This document shows positions 8,053 to 16,675 of a stretch of DNA of 64,000 bases, in pieces. The notes under the pieces were generated by a model. It saw only the letters and a list, made by a program, of their open reading frames with translations, was not told the DNA's origin and searched no databases. Position 1 is the stretch's first letter. Every line of letters starts with the position of its first letter. A program made the translations under genes and the position numbers. Source of the DNA: Streptomyces sp. DH-12 (GTDB lineage Bacteria; Actinomycetota; Actinomycetes; Streptomycetales; Streptomycetaceae); contig NZ_PPFB01000001.1 of NCBI RefSeq assembly GCF_002899455.1, positions 3,636,501 through 3,700,500 of the forward strand, read 5' to 3'.

Positions 8053-9030
8053 GTGAGCAGGCTCCAGGTCGTGAGTGGCAAGGGCGGAACCGGCAAGACC
8101 ACGGTGGCCGCCGCTCTGGCGCTGGCCCTGGCCGAGGAGGGGAAGCGGACGCTTCTCGTCGAGGTCGAGGGCCGGCAGGGCATCGCGCAGCTCTTCGAGA
8201 CGCAGGCGTTGCCGTACGAGGAGCGGAAGATCGCCGTCGCTCCCGGGGGCGGGGAGGTGTACGCCCTCGCCATCGACGCCGAACTGGCCCTTCTGGACTA
8301 CCTCCAGATGTTCTACAAGCTCGGCGGCGCCGGGCGGGCCCTGCGCAAGCTCGGCGCGATCGACTTCGCCACCACCATCGCCCCCGGCGTCCGGGACGTG
8401 CTGCTCACCGGCAAGGCGTGCGAGGCGGTGCGGCGCAAGGACCGCGGCGGCCGGTTCGTCTACGACTACGTCGTGATGGACGCCCCGCCGACCGGCCGCA
8501 TCACCCGCTTCCTCAACGTCAACGACGAGGTGGCCGGGCTCGCCAAGATCGGCCCGATACACAATCAGGCGCAGGCCGTCATGCGGGTGCTGAAGTCGCC
8601 GGAGACGGCCGTGCACCTGGTCACGCTGCTGGAGGAGATGCCGGTCCAGGAGACCGCGGACGGCATCGCGGAACTGCGCGCGGCCCGGCTGCCGGTGGGG
8701 CGGGTCATCGTGAACATGGTGCGGCCCCAGGTGCTGGACGCCGCTGATCTGGACCTCGTCGGGAGCGTGCCCCGTTCCGTCGTCGCGCGGTCGCTGTCCT
8801 CCGCCGGGCTCGGCGGCGCGCGGCGCGGCGGGCACGCGGAGCGGCTGGTGGAGCCGCTGCTCACGCAGGCGGAGGAGTACGCCGAGCGGTACGCGCTGGA
8901 GACCGAGCAGCGCGCCGTGCTGGCGGATCTGGGGGTGCCGCTGCACGAACTCCCGCTGCTCGCCGAGGGCATGGACCTGGCCGGGCTGTACGCGCTGGCG
9001 CGGAAGCTGCGCGGACAGGGCGTGTCATGA
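8053..9030 (+). CDS. ArsA/Get3-like anion-transporting ATPase, first of a pair (BagA-like)
   Basis: A 325-residue SIMIBI P-loop ATPase. The deviant Walker A is VSGKGGTGKTT (residues about 7-17) with the signature Lys, and the switch region is YVVMDAPPTGRI. It lacks a transmembrane segment. It pairs with the ATPase at 9134, matching mycobacterial Rv3679/Rv3680 (BagA/BagB), a Get3-like complex linked to cell-envelope stress. The GTG at 8053 gives MSRLQVVSGKGG. Its stop overlaps the ATG of a 36-codon frame that leads to the second ATPase. Confidence 0.9.
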   Translation: MSRLQVVSGKGGTGKTTVAAALALALAEEGKRTLLVEVEGRQGIAQLFETQALPYEERKIAVAPGGGEVYALAIDAELALLDYLQMFYKLGGAGRALRKLGAIDFATTIAPGVRDVLLTGKACEAVRRKDRGGRFVYDYVVMDAPPTGRITRFLNVNDEVAGLAKIGPIHNQAQAVMRVLKSPETAVHLVTLLEEMPVQETADGIAELRAARLPVGRVIVNMVRPQVLDAADLDLVGSVPRSVVARSLSSAGLGGARRGGHAERLVEPLLTQAEEYAERYALETEQRAVLADLGVPLHELPLLAEGMDLAGLYALARKLRGQGVS

Positions 9031-9137
9031 CCGGCCGGACGCCTCGCCGGAAGCACGTGCCCGGCGGCCCCCACCACCGTCACCGCCGCATCGGCCCCGT
9101 CACGAGTCGGATCCACCGGAAGCAGGGGATGTCATGA
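9027..9137 (+). CDS. 36-codon basic linker ORF between the two ATPase genes
   Basis: The ATG at 9027 overlaps the first ATPase stop (ATGA), and the TGA at 9135-9137 overlaps the ATG of the second ATPase (ATGA). The peptide begins MTGRTPRRKHVPGG and is rich in Arg and His. Both junctions are typical of translational coupling, so ribosomes could be handed across the 104-bp gap. It may be only a coupling device with no functional peptide; no family is recognisable. Confidence 0.4.
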   Translation: MTGRTPRRKHVPGGPHHRHRRIGPVTSRIHRKQGMS

Positions 9138-10540
9138 GCCGTCGTCCGGAACCGGCGCAGGACCATGACCCGGGCCGTGAGCACCTCCCGCCCGCCCGCG
9201 CGCTCGAGGTCGACCCGTTGATCGAGAACCCGGACACCCGGATCGTGGTGTGCTGCGGCTCGGGCGGCGTCGGCAAGACGACCACGGCCGCGGCGCTGGG
9301 GCTGCGGGCGGCCGAGCGGGGCCGCAAGGTGGTGGTCCTCACCATCGACCCGGCACGCCGTCTCGCCCAGTCCATGGGCATCGACTCCCTCGACAACACC
9401 CCCCGCCGGGTCAAGGGCATCGACGACTCCGCGGGCGGTGAACTGCACGCGATGATGCTCGACATGAAGCGCACCTTCGACGAGATCGTCGAGGCGCACG
9501 CGGACCCCGAGCGGGCCGCCGCGATCCTGGGCAACCCCTTCTACCAGTCGCTCTCCGCGGGCTTCGCCGGCACGCAAGAGTACATGGCGATGGAGAAGCT
9601 GGGGCAGCTGCGGTCGCGGGACGAGTGGGACCTGATCGTGGTCGACACCCCGCCGTCGCGGTCCGCGCTGGACTTCCTGGACGCGCCCAAGCGGCTCGGT
9701 TCCTTCCTCGACGGCAAGCTGATCCGGGTGCTGCTGGCCCCGGCGAAGGTGGGCGGCCGTGCGGGGATGAAGTTCCTGAACGTCGGGATGTCGATGATGA
9801 CCGGCGTGCTCGGCAAGGTGCTCGGCGGTCAGCTGCTGCGGGACGTGCAGACGTTCGTGGCGGCGATGGACTCCATGTTCGGCGGGTTCCGTACGCGCGC
9901 GGACGCCACGTACAAGCTGCTCCAGGCGCCGGGGACGGCGTTCCTCGTGGTCGCCGCCCCGGAGCGGGACGCGCTGCGGGAGGCCGCGTACTTCGTGGAG
10001 CGGCTGGCCGCGGAGGACATGCCGCTGGCCGGTCTGGTGCTGAACCGGGTGCACGGCAGCGGGGCCGGCCGGCTGTCGGCCGAGCGGGCGCTGGCCGCCG
10101 CGGAAAATCTTGAGGAGTCCCGCATTGTGGATCAGCGGGACGGGAAAGCTGGACTTCGTAACTCTCCCGACACGTACGGAAGTTCAGAATCACCCGCGCG
10201 TAACGTCACCGACGGAGGCTCCCCCGCCACCGAGGACGTCACCGGCGCGGCTCCCGACGACGACCCGACCACGGCGGACGCGGAGGGCGACACGACCGGC
10301 GACGCGGACGCCGAGCGCTCCGTCGACCGTCTCACGGCCGGTCTGCTGAGGCTGCACGCGGAGCGGATGCGCCTGCTCTCGCGCGAGCGGCGGACGCGTG
10401 ACCGTTTCACGGCGCTCCATCCCGAGGTGGCGGTGGCCGAGGTGGCCGCACTGCCCGGCGACGTCCACGACCTCGCGGGCCTGCGGGACATCGGCGAGCG
10501 GCTGGCCGCGGGGCGGACGGAGCTGTCGGACACGCCCTGA
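9134..10540 (+). CDS. ArsA/Get3-like ATPase, second of a pair (BagB-like)
   Basis: A 468-residue P-loop ATPase with CCGSGGVGKTTTAAALG (about residues 40-56), LTIDPARRLAQSMG (switch I) and LIVVDTPPSRSALDFLDAP. The Gly-Val version of the P-loop differs from the KGGTGKT of its partner, suggesting unequal roles in a heterodimer. A low-complexity acidic stretch rich in Asp, Thr and Ala (about residues 340-400) interrupts the C-terminal part. It lies next to wblA, as its mycobacterial counterpart lies next to whiB4. The start is the ATG at 9134, overlapping the linker ORF stop. Confidence 0.9.
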   Translation: MSRRPEPAQDHDPGREHLPPARALEVDPLIENPDTRIVVCCGSGGVGKTTTAAALGLRAAERGRKVVVLTIDPARRLAQSMGIDSLDNTPRRVKGIDDSAGGELHAMMLDMKRTFDEIVEAHADPERAAAILGNPFYQSLSAGFAGTQEYMAMEKLGQLRSRDEWDLIVVDTPPSRSALDFLDAPKRLGSFLDGKLIRVLLAPAKVGGRAGMKFLNVGMSMMTGVLGKVLGGQLLRDVQTFVAAMDSMFGGFRTRADATYKLLQAPGTAFLVVAAPERDALREAAYFVERLAAEDMPLAGLVLNRVHGSGAGRLSAERALAAAENLEESRIVDQRDGKAGLRNSPDTYGSSESPARNVTDGGSPATEDVTGAAPDDDPTTADAEGDTTGDADAERSVDRLTAGLLRLHAERMRLLSRERRTRDRFTALHPEVAVAEVAALPGDVHDLAGLRDIGERLAAGRTELSDTP

Positions 10541-10918
10541 CGGGCGCCCCCTCCTCGTCGGCGCCCCGTGCTGTGCGCCGCCTGGTCGGCCTACCCGCGA
10601 TCGAGGCGCCAGCAGGCCCGCGTACGCCCGTCGGCACAGCTCAGATCCGCGTGCAGCCGCAGGCGCCCATACCGCACCCGCGCACGCGCGCACGGTGTCG
10701 CACTCAGCGCACCACCAGGCGCCCCGGAACCATCCCGGAACCATCCCGGGACCGCCTCGGGACCCGCTTCGAAACTTCGCGGGCCTGCGTCGGTGAACTC
10801 CCAGACCGTCAGGCACGGCGAGCCCTTCGCGGGCCCCGCCCGCCGTCCCGGTGGGCCGCGTCGCCCGGTCACGTGGCCGGGCACGCCGAGGATCCCCGAG
10901 AGCCCTCACCGAGAGCTC
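10541..10918. other. intergenic region between convergent ATPase and wblA genes
   Basis: No gene can be supported. There is an 11-bp tandem direct repeat, CCCGGAACCAT (10723-10733 and 10734-10744), followed by related CGGGACC blocks. It probably holds the transcription ends of both convergent units. Confidence 0.4.
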
Positions 10919-11257
10919 TCAGCTCACCGCGGCGTAGTCCTCGTAGACCTGGTCGTCGCTGAGCGGCACGACGCCCGTGCCGCGCTCGTACTCCGACCGC
11001 GCCGTCTCCAGCAGCCGGCGCCAGGAGGTCACGGTCGGCCGCCGGCGCAGCAGTGCGCGGCGCTCACGCTCCGTCATGCCTCCCCACACGCCGAACTCGA
11101 CGCGGTTGTCCAGCGCGTCGGCCAGGCACTCCGTACGCACCGGACAGCCGGTGCACACCGCCTTGGCCCTGTTCTGCGCTGCTCCTTGAACGAACAGTTC
11201 ATCCGGATCGGTAGTGCGGCAGGCAGCCTGCGCACTCCAGTCGGTAACCCAGCCCAT
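10919..11257 (-). CDS. wblA: WhiB-like Fe-S regulator WblA
   Basis: A 112-residue WhiB-family protein with the four cluster-binding cysteines Cys13, Cys35, Cys38 and Cys44 (CxxC in AVCTGCPVRTEC) and the FGVWGG turn at about 56-61, followed by basic residues (ERERRALLRRR) that contact DNA. WblA is a pleiotropic developmental regulator and repressor of antibiotic pathways in Streptomyces, the counterpart of WhiB4. The ATG at 11257 (MGWVTDWSAQ) has GAGAGGA just upstream; an in-frame ATG 19 codons earlier is less likely. It is divergent from the penicillin-binding protein gene. Confidence 0.96.
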   Translation of the reverse strand: MGWVTDWSAQAACRTTDPDELFVQGAAQNRAKAVCTGCPVRTECLADALDNRVEFGVWGGMTERERRALLRRRPTVTSWRRLLETARSEYERGTGVVPLSDDQVYEDYAAVS

Positions 11258-11685
11258 ACCGGCGCCGTCCTCTCCCGAATCGAGGCTCCCCCACGGCGGC
11301 AGCGGCATATTCACCGCCGCCAGTTGAGGACGTTACGGAAGGTGGGCACAGCGCAACACCCCCAGCGGGCCCAATCTTGAATGGTCCGAACGGACTATGG
11401 GTAAACGGCAGATCACCCGGGGGAGTGAGGGGGCGACATGCGCGACACATGGGACGTTGCGGGTCAGTTCCGTTGCGCCACAACGGGCACCGCGTGACAC
11501 ACGAGGCGATCCGGACACGGTCTCCACACTCCTCGACCGAACTCGTACGAAGAAAGTCGAGAAGATCCGGAACGATTCGGGGTCACCGGACGTATTGATA
11601 CGTGGCCGCACTGCTGTGACAGTTGGGTGCAGCTTAGGCCAAGGCATATACGCTTGTCCGGCGAATGAGAACGTAGGCTGCTCCC
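11258..11685. promoter_or_regulatory. divergent wblA / penicillin-binding protein promoter region
   Basis: About 430 bp of noncoding DNA, less GC-rich than its neighbours, between two divergent starts. It should hold both promoters and, given its length, a long wblA leader. I could not place a convincing -35/-10 pair or a palindromic operator; wblA is known in Streptomyces to be controlled by developmental regulators. Confidence 0.5.
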
Positions 11686-13956
11686 ATGCCAAAGAAGCGC
11701 TCGGGCGGTGGTCTGTCTCCCACGCAGCAGGCCGCCCAGTTCCTCGGTGTCAGTGTCCTCGCGGGGGCCGTCATGGCCGGCATCGCGCTGCCCGCCGTGG
11801 GCGCGCTGGGCCTCGCGGCCAAAGGATCGGTGGAGAGCTTCGACGAGCTCCCGGCCAATCTGAAGACGCCGCCTCTGAGCCAGCGCACCACCATCCTCGA
11901 CGCCGACGGCGATCTGATCGCCACCGTCTACTCGCGCGACCGCACGGTGGTCGACCTCAAGGACATCTCTCCGTACATGCAGAAGGCGATCGTCGCCATC
12001 GAGGACTCGCGCTTCTACCAGCACGGGGCGATCGACCTGAAGGGCGTGCTGCGCGCGCTCAACAAGAACGCCCGCAGCGGCGAGGTCTCCGAGGGCGCCT
12101 CGACGCTCACCCAGCAGTACGTGAAGAACGTCTTCGTCGAGGAGGCGGGCGACGACCCGACGAAGGTCGCGCAGGCCACCCAGCAGACCATCGGCCGCAA
12201 GATCGCGGAGCTGAAGTACGCGATCCAGGTCGAGGAGGAGCTGGGCAAGAAGAAGATCCTCGAGAACTACCTGAACATCACGTTCTTCGGCCAGCAGGCC
12301 TACGGCGTCGAGGCCGCGTCCCGGCGCTACTTCTCCAAGCCGGCCAAGGACCTCAATCTCCAGGAGGCCGCGCTCCTCGCCGGCCTCGTCCAGTCACCGA
12401 GCCGCTACGACCCGGTCAACGACGAGGCGGAGGCCAAGAAGCGGCGCAACATCGTCCTCCAGCGGATGGCCGAGGTCGGCGACATCTCCCCCGAGGAGGC
12501 CGCCGAGGCGGCGCGTTCCCCGCTGGGCCTCAAGGTCAGCAAGCCGAAGAACGGCTGCATCACCGCGTCCAAGGGCGCGGGCTTCTTCTGCAAGTACGTG
12601 GAGAAGGTCTTCCTCAACGACCCGGTCTTCGGCAAGACCCGCGAGGAGCGGGCGAAGATCTGGAACCAGGGCGGCCTGACCATTCGCACGACGCTGGACC
12701 CGCAGGCGCAGGAGTCGGTGCAGCAGGCCCTCAAGAACCACGTCTACCAGTCGGACAAGGTCGCCGCCGCGTCCACGCTGGTGGAGCCGGGCACCGGCAA
12801 GATCGTCGCGATGGGCCAGTCGAAGCCGTACGGCTACGGCAAGGACGAGACGGAGATCAACTTCTCCGTGGACTCGGCGTGGGGCGGCTCCAACTTCGGC
12901 TTCCCGACCGGTTCGACGTTCAAGCCGTTCGTGGCCGCCGCCGCCCTGGAGGAGGGCCGGCCGCCGACGCAGGTGTACTCCTCCCCGTACGAGATGCCGT
13001 ACCCGGACACCGTGCGCGGTTGCGAGAAGCCGTGGGTGAACGACGGCAACTACAAACTGGAGAACGAGAACGAGTCCGAGGTCGGTCCGTACGCGCTGCG
13101 GGAGGCGATGGCCAAGTCGGTCAACACCTACTTCGTGCAGATGATCGAGGACATCGGGATGTGCCCGGTGGTGACCATGACCGACAAGCTCGGCCTGGTC
13201 CAGGGCAACGGGGACAAGATCCCCGAGGTGCCGTCCTCCATGACCCTCGGCTCCACCGGCCTCTCGCCCCTCACCATGGCGAGCGCCTACGCGGCCTTCG
13301 CCTCCCGGGGCATGTACTGCACGCCGGTCGCCATCGAGTCGATCACCCAGAAGACGGGTGACCGGTCGAAGTCCCTGCCGGTCCCGAAGTCCACGTGCTC
13401 GCGCGCGATGAGCGAGAAGACCGCGGACACGGTGAACGAGCTCCTCAAGGGCGTGGTCGACTCCGGTACCGGTCAGCAGGCCGGCCTCGGCGACGGCCGC
13501 GACAACGCCGGCAAGACGGGTACGACGGACGAGCGCATCAACGCCTGGTTCGTCGGCTACACGCCGAACATGTCGGGCGCCGTGTGGGTGGGCAGCGCCA
13601 GCCAGGAGGTGGAGATGCGGGACATCACCATCGGCGGCCGGTACCACTCGCTGGTCTTCGGCGGCGCCGTCCCGGGCCCCATCTGGCGCGACGCGATGAC
13701 CGGCGCGCTGGAGGGCAAGGACGCCCCGCAGTTCAACCCGGTGCACATCCCGGACCAAGAGAAGCCCGAGGACCGGGGCGACGGCGGCGGCGACGGCGAC
13801 AGCGGCAACGGCAACGGCGGCAACGGCGACGACGGCTTCATCGGCGGCTTGATCAACGGAGGCAACGGCAACGGCGGGGGTGAGCCCGACCCGGGCTTCA
13901 GCATCCCCGAGGGCTTCCTCCAGGGCCGGGGCGACGGCCCGGGCGGTCGCGGATAA
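11686..13956 (+). CDS. bifunctional class A penicillin-binding protein (PonA2-like)
   Basis: A 756-residue protein that polymerises and cross-links peptidoglycan. A hydrophobic segment at about 20-45 anchors it in the membrane. The GT51 domain has catalytic Glu106 in IEDSRFYQHGAID and the GASTLTQQYVKN motif. The transpeptidase has Ser410-x-x-Lys413 (GSTFKPF), Ser478-Val-Asn480 and Lys610-Thr-Gly (GKTGTTD). The C-terminal 70 residues are low-complexity Gly/Asn/Asp. It is the neighbour of wblA, as ponA2 is of whiB4 in mycobacteria. The ATG at 11686 follows the wblA divergent region. Confidence 0.95.
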   Translation: MPKKRSGGGLSPTQQAAQFLGVSVLAGAVMAGIALPAVGALGLAAKGSVESFDELPANLKTPPLSQRTTILDADGDLIATVYSRDRTVVDLKDISPYMQKAIVAIEDSRFYQHGAIDLKGVLRALNKNARSGEVSEGASTLTQQYVKNVFVEEAGDDPTKVAQATQQTIGRKIAELKYAIQVEEELGKKKILENYLNITFFGQQAYGVEAASRRYFSKPAKDLNLQEAALLAGLVQSPSRYDPVNDEAEAKKRRNIVLQRMAEVGDISPEEAAEAARSPLGLKVSKPKNGCITASKGAGFFCKYVEKVFLNDPVFGKTREERAKIWNQGGLTIRTTLDPQAQESVQQALKNHVYQSDKVAAASTLVEPGTGKIVAMGQSKPYGYGKDETEINFSVDSAWGGSNFGFPTGSTFKPFVAAAALEEGRPPTQVYSSPYEMPYPDTVRGCEKPWVNDGNYKLENENESEVGPYALREAMAKSVNTYFVQMIEDIGMCPVVTMTDKLGLVQGNGDKIPEVPSSMTLGSTGLSPLTMASAYAAFASRGMYCTPVAIESITQKTGDRSKSLPVPKSTCSRAMSEKTADTVNELLKGVVDSGTGQQAGLGDGRDNAGKTGTTDERINAWFVGYTPNMSGAVWVGSASQEVEMRDITIGGRYHSLVFGGAVPGPIWRDAMTGALEGKDAPQFNPVHIPDQEKPEDRGDGGGDGDSGNGNGGNGDDGFIGGLINGGNGNGGGEPDPGFSIPEGFLQGRGDGPGGRG

Positions 13957-13981
13957 CGGCTGACGACGGAGCACCAGGAGA

Positions 13982-14029
13982 AACGGCGGGCGGGCCCCCC
14001 CCCCGGTGGGGAGGGGGCCGCCCGCCGTT
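13982..14029. terminator. bidirectional terminator between PBP and YqeY genes
   Basis: A 12-bp perfect stem, AACGGCGGGCGG with CCGCCCGCCGTT, is extended inward by C-run/G-run pairing. It lies 25 bp past the PBP stop and 18 bp past the convergent YqeY stop, so it can serve both. Confidence 0.8.
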
Positions 14030-14047
14030 GTGGCCGTACCGCCCGGC

Positions 14048-14512
14048 TCAGCCCGCCAGCAGCTTCTTCACGGCGGCGGCCACCCGGCCGCCCTCCGCCT
14101 GCCCGGCCACCTTCGGGTTCACGATCTTCATGACGGCGCCCATGGCCTTCGGCCCCTCGGCGCCGGCGGCGCGGGCCTCCTCCACGGCCTGGGCGACGAT
14201 CGCGTTCAGCTCGTCGTCGGACAGCTGCTTGGGCAGGTAGCCGGCGAGCACCTCGCCCTCCGCCTTCTCCCGCTCGGCCTGCTCGGCGCGGCCGCCCTGC
14301 GCGAAGGCCTCGGCCGCCTCACGGCGCTTCTTCGCCTCGCGGGCGATCACCTTCTGCACCTCGTCGTCGGAGAGCTCGCGCTTCTCCTTGCCCGCGACCT
14401 CCTCCTTGGTGATCGCGGCGAGCGTCAGCCGGAGCGTCGAGGAGCGGAGCTCGTCGCGCTCCTTGATCGCGGCGTTGAGGTCATCCTGCAGCTTCGACTT
14501 GAGCGTGGTCAT
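14048..14512 (-). CDS. GatB/YqeY domain protein
   Basis: A 154-residue protein of the YqeY family, homologous to the C-terminal tRNA-binding tail of GatB (glutaminyl/asparaginyl-tRNA amidotransferase). Recognisable parts are MTTLKSKLQDDLNAAIKERD, LRLTLAAITKEE, LAGYLPKQLSDDEL and MGAVMKIVNPKVAGQAEGG. The free-standing protein probably binds tRNA; its exact role is not established. It is largely alpha-helical and soluble. The ATG at 14512 begins the family-typical N-terminus. Confidence 0.93.
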   Translation of the reverse strand: MTTLKSKLQDDLNAAIKERDELRSSTLRLTLAAITKEEVAGKEKRELSDDEVQKVIAREAKKRREAAEAFAQGGRAEQAEREKAEGEVLAGYLPKQLSDDELNAIVAQAVEEARAAGAEGPKAMGAVMKIVNPKVAGQAEGGRVAAAVKKLLAG

Positions 14513-14683
14513 GACTTGATTGTCGCAGGTGCGGAGGCGGCGGCGCCTGCCGATTTGCGGGGACCGCGGGTGACCCGCCCCCTGAGGTCGTGGTGCCCCC
14601 TGCGGGCCGTGGTGCTCTCTGCGGGCCCTGGTGCTCCCTGAGGGCCGTACGGAGGGACCGTCAGGGTCTGACACGATGGACGC

Positions 14684-15607
14684 ATGCGCGCGCGATACCG
14701 AATTCCTCTGGGAATCACGGCGGTCGGCACCGCCGGACTGCTGTACGCCGCGGGCTTCGAAGCCCGCTCCTTCCGCCTCCGACGGGTGACCGTCCCCGTC
14801 CTCCCCTCCGGGATGCGCCCCCTGCGCGTGCTGCAGGTGTCCGACATCCACATGGTCGGCGGCCAGCGCAAGAAGCAGCGCTGGCTGCGCTCCCTGGCCG
14901 GACTGCGCCCCGACTTCGTGATCAACACGGGCGACAACCTGTCCGACCCCGAGGGCGTCCCCGAGGTCCTGGACGCGCTCGGCCCCCTGATGGAGTTCCC
15001 GGGCGCCTACGTCTTCGGCTCCAACGACTATTACGGCCCCCGGCTGCGCAACCCCGCCCGCTACCTGGTCGAGAAGGTGCAGGGCCGTCACGGCCTGAAC
15101 GGCAATCCGCCGGTCGTCGACGCCGTCCACAACCCGTGGGAGGACCTGCGGGACGGCTTCGACTCGGCGGGCTGGCTCAACCTGACCAACACGCGGGGCA
15201 CCCTGAAGATCGAGGGCACGTCGATCGAGCTGACGGGACTGGACGACCCGCACATCAAGCGGGACCGGTACGCGGAGGTGACGGGCGGCCCGTCGGCCGG
15301 GGCGGACTTCTCGATGGGCGTCGTGCACGCGCCGTACCTGCGCGTGCTGGACTCCTTCGCGGCCGACGGCTACCCGTTGATCCTCGCCGGCCACACGCAC
15401 GGCGGGCAGCTGTGCATCCCGTTCTACGGCGCCCTGGTCACCAACTGCGACCTGGACACGGACCGCGTGAAGGGCCTGTCCACGCACACGGCGGGGGGCC
15501 GGACGTCGTACCTGCACGTCTCGGCGGGCTGCGGCACGAGCCGCTACACGCCGGTGCGCTTCGCGTGCCCGCCGGAGGCGACGCTGCTGACGCTGGTCGG
15601 CCGCTGA
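14684..15607 (+). CDS. membrane-anchored metallophosphoesterase
   Basis: A 307-residue calcineurin-like phosphoesterase with metal-ligand blocks in order: SDIHMVGG, NTGDN, GSNDYYG and GHTHGGQ. The N-terminus (about residues 6-24) is a hydrophobic signal anchor, so the catalytic domain may face outside. Substrate unknown; YaeI-like relatives act on phospholipid head groups. It corresponds to Rv3683, closing the mycobacterial-like gene block. The ATG at 14684 begins MRARYRIPLG. Confidence 0.9.
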   Translation: MRARYRIPLGITAVGTAGLLYAAGFEARSFRLRRVTVPVLPSGMRPLRVLQVSDIHMVGGQRKKQRWLRSLAGLRPDFVINTGDNLSDPEGVPEVLDALGPLMEFPGAYVFGSNDYYGPRLRNPARYLVEKVQGRHGLNGNPPVVDAVHNPWEDLRDGFDSAGWLNLTNTRGTLKIEGTSIELTGLDDPHIKRDRYAEVTGGPSAGADFSMGVVHAPYLRVLDSFAADGYPLILAGHTHGGQLCIPFYGALVTNCDLDTDRVKGLSTHTAGGRTSYLHVSAGCGTSRYTPVRFACPPEATLLTLVGR

Positions 15608-15704
15608 GGCGCCGGGCCGGCGGGAAGCCCGTCCCCTCCGGGCGGGTAACCCGACCGGCCCACGCCACATCGCCGCGGCCCGGCCCCCGTCCCACGCTGG
15701 GGGC

Positions 15705-16457
15705 ATGACCGCCCCGATACCCAGGGACATCCCGGACCTGCCCGCCCTCCCGCGGACGGCTCCGCAGCTGTTCCCCTCCGTCGTCCCGGCCCGAGCCGTC
15801 GTACCGCCGGTGCGCCGCCCGCTGACCGCGGTGTACCGGCTGGTCCTGGCGCTGCTGGCGACGGCGGCCGTGCTGATCGAGGTCCTCCTCGGCAGTCCCG
15901 TCCGGGTGCTGAGCTACTTCGTGATCCAGAGCACGGCGCTGCTGGCCCTGGTGACGTTCGCCTCGGCCCGCCGCGCGTGGACCGCCCGCCATCCCCTGCC
16001 GGGCGCCGTCACCGGAGCGACGCTCCTGTACGTGCTGATCGCGGCCCTGGTCCACCACATCGCCCTGACGGACGCCTCGCCGGCCTTCTCCATGACGGGC
16101 GGGGCGAGCGGGAGCGCACCGTGGCTCGAGCCGGCCGCCGGCCACCTGCTGCACACGGTGCTGCCGGTCGCCGCGCTGCTGGACTGGCTGGTCCTGACGC
16201 CACCGGCCCGCATGCACCTCCGTCAGGCCCCGACGTGGCTGCTGTACCCCCTGGCGTACCTGGCCTTCACCCTGGCTCGGGGCGAGTTGCTCCCCGGCTC
16301 CCCCGCCCGCTACCTGTACCCGTTCCTCGACGTCGCGCGGCACGGCTACAAGAGCGTGCTCGCCAACGCGCTCCTCGTGGGACTCGCGATCTACGCCGTG
16401 GCAGTCCTGCTGGTGGCCCTGGACCACACTCGCCCGAGAACCAGATTTCGTCTCTAG
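15705..16457 (+). CDS. Pr6Pr family integral membrane protein
   Basis: A 250-residue protein with about six hydrophobic helices, including VYRLVLALLATAAVLIEV, YFVIQSTALLALVTFASA and AVTGATLLYVLIAALVHH. Family features of Pr6Pr (FAR-17a/AIG1-like) are visible: the LLHTVLPVAALLDWL segment and YPLAYLAFTLARGE with YLYPFLDVARHGYK. Function unknown. The ATG at 15705 follows GGGGGC. Its end lies only about 47 bp before tRNA-Pro. Confidence 0.85.
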   Translation: MTAPIPRDIPDLPALPRTAPQLFPSVVPARAVVPPVRRPLTAVYRLVLALLATAAVLIEVLLGSPVRVLSYFVIQSTALLALVTFASARRAWTARHPLPGAVTGATLLYVLIAALVHHIALTDASPAFSMTGGASGSAPWLEPAAGHLLHTVLPVAALLDWLVLTPPARMHLRQAPTWLLYPLAYLAFTLARGELLPGSPARYLYPFLDVARHGYKSVLANALLVGLAIYAVAVLLVALDHTRPRTRFRL

Positions 16458-16504
16458 CCACCAGTGGGCTAAAGTAAACGTCGTCGCCGCGACAGCAGCG
16501 ACAC

Positions 16505-16578
16505 CGGGGTGTGGCGCAGCTTGGCAGCGCGCTTCGTTCGGGACGAAGAGGTCGTGGGTTCAAATCCCGCCACCCCGA
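16505..16578 (+). tRNA. tRNA-Pro, anticodon CGG
   Basis: A 74-base cloverleaf. The acceptor stem is CGGGGTG with CACCCCG, the anticodon stem CTTCG with CGAAG around the loop TTCGGGA (anticodon CGG, reading CCG), and the T-arm GTGGG-TTCAAAT-CCCGC. CCA is not encoded. Bases 16537 onward belong to the 47-bp repeat that recurs at 31792, so the 3' half of this copy is supplied by the integrated element and the gene stays intact. Confidence 0.95.
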
Positions 16579-16583
16579 CAGCC
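16537..16583 (+). repeat. attachment site copy at the integrase end
   Basis: 47 bp identical to 31792-31838, from the anticodon loop (TTCGGGACG...) to five bases past the tRNA 3' end. Similarity continues past a few mismatches into the following terminator. This marks the crossover region used by the integrase. Confidence 0.93.
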
Positions 16584-16590
16584 ATAACAG

Positions 16591-16634
16591 CAGGTGGGGC
16601 ACCTAGGAACGTTCCTAGGTGCCCCACCTGTTTT
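16591..16634 (+). terminator. tRNA terminator carried by the element
   Basis: A perfect 40-bp inverted repeat (arms CAGGTGGGGCACCTAGGAAC and complement, 16591-16630) followed by TTTT, 13 bases after the tRNA. A near-identical hairpin lies beyond the other attachment site, differing only by a compensating base-pair change. Confidence 0.92.
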
Positions 16635-16675
16635 CGTGTGCGTGTCTATCTGCGTGACTACCGCTTCCCGCGTGT

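Noticed and set aside
11397..13361. Long plus-strand frame over the penicillin-binding protein
   Set aside because: Different frame of the PBP coding strand; the peptide is rich in Arg/Gly/Gln without motifs.
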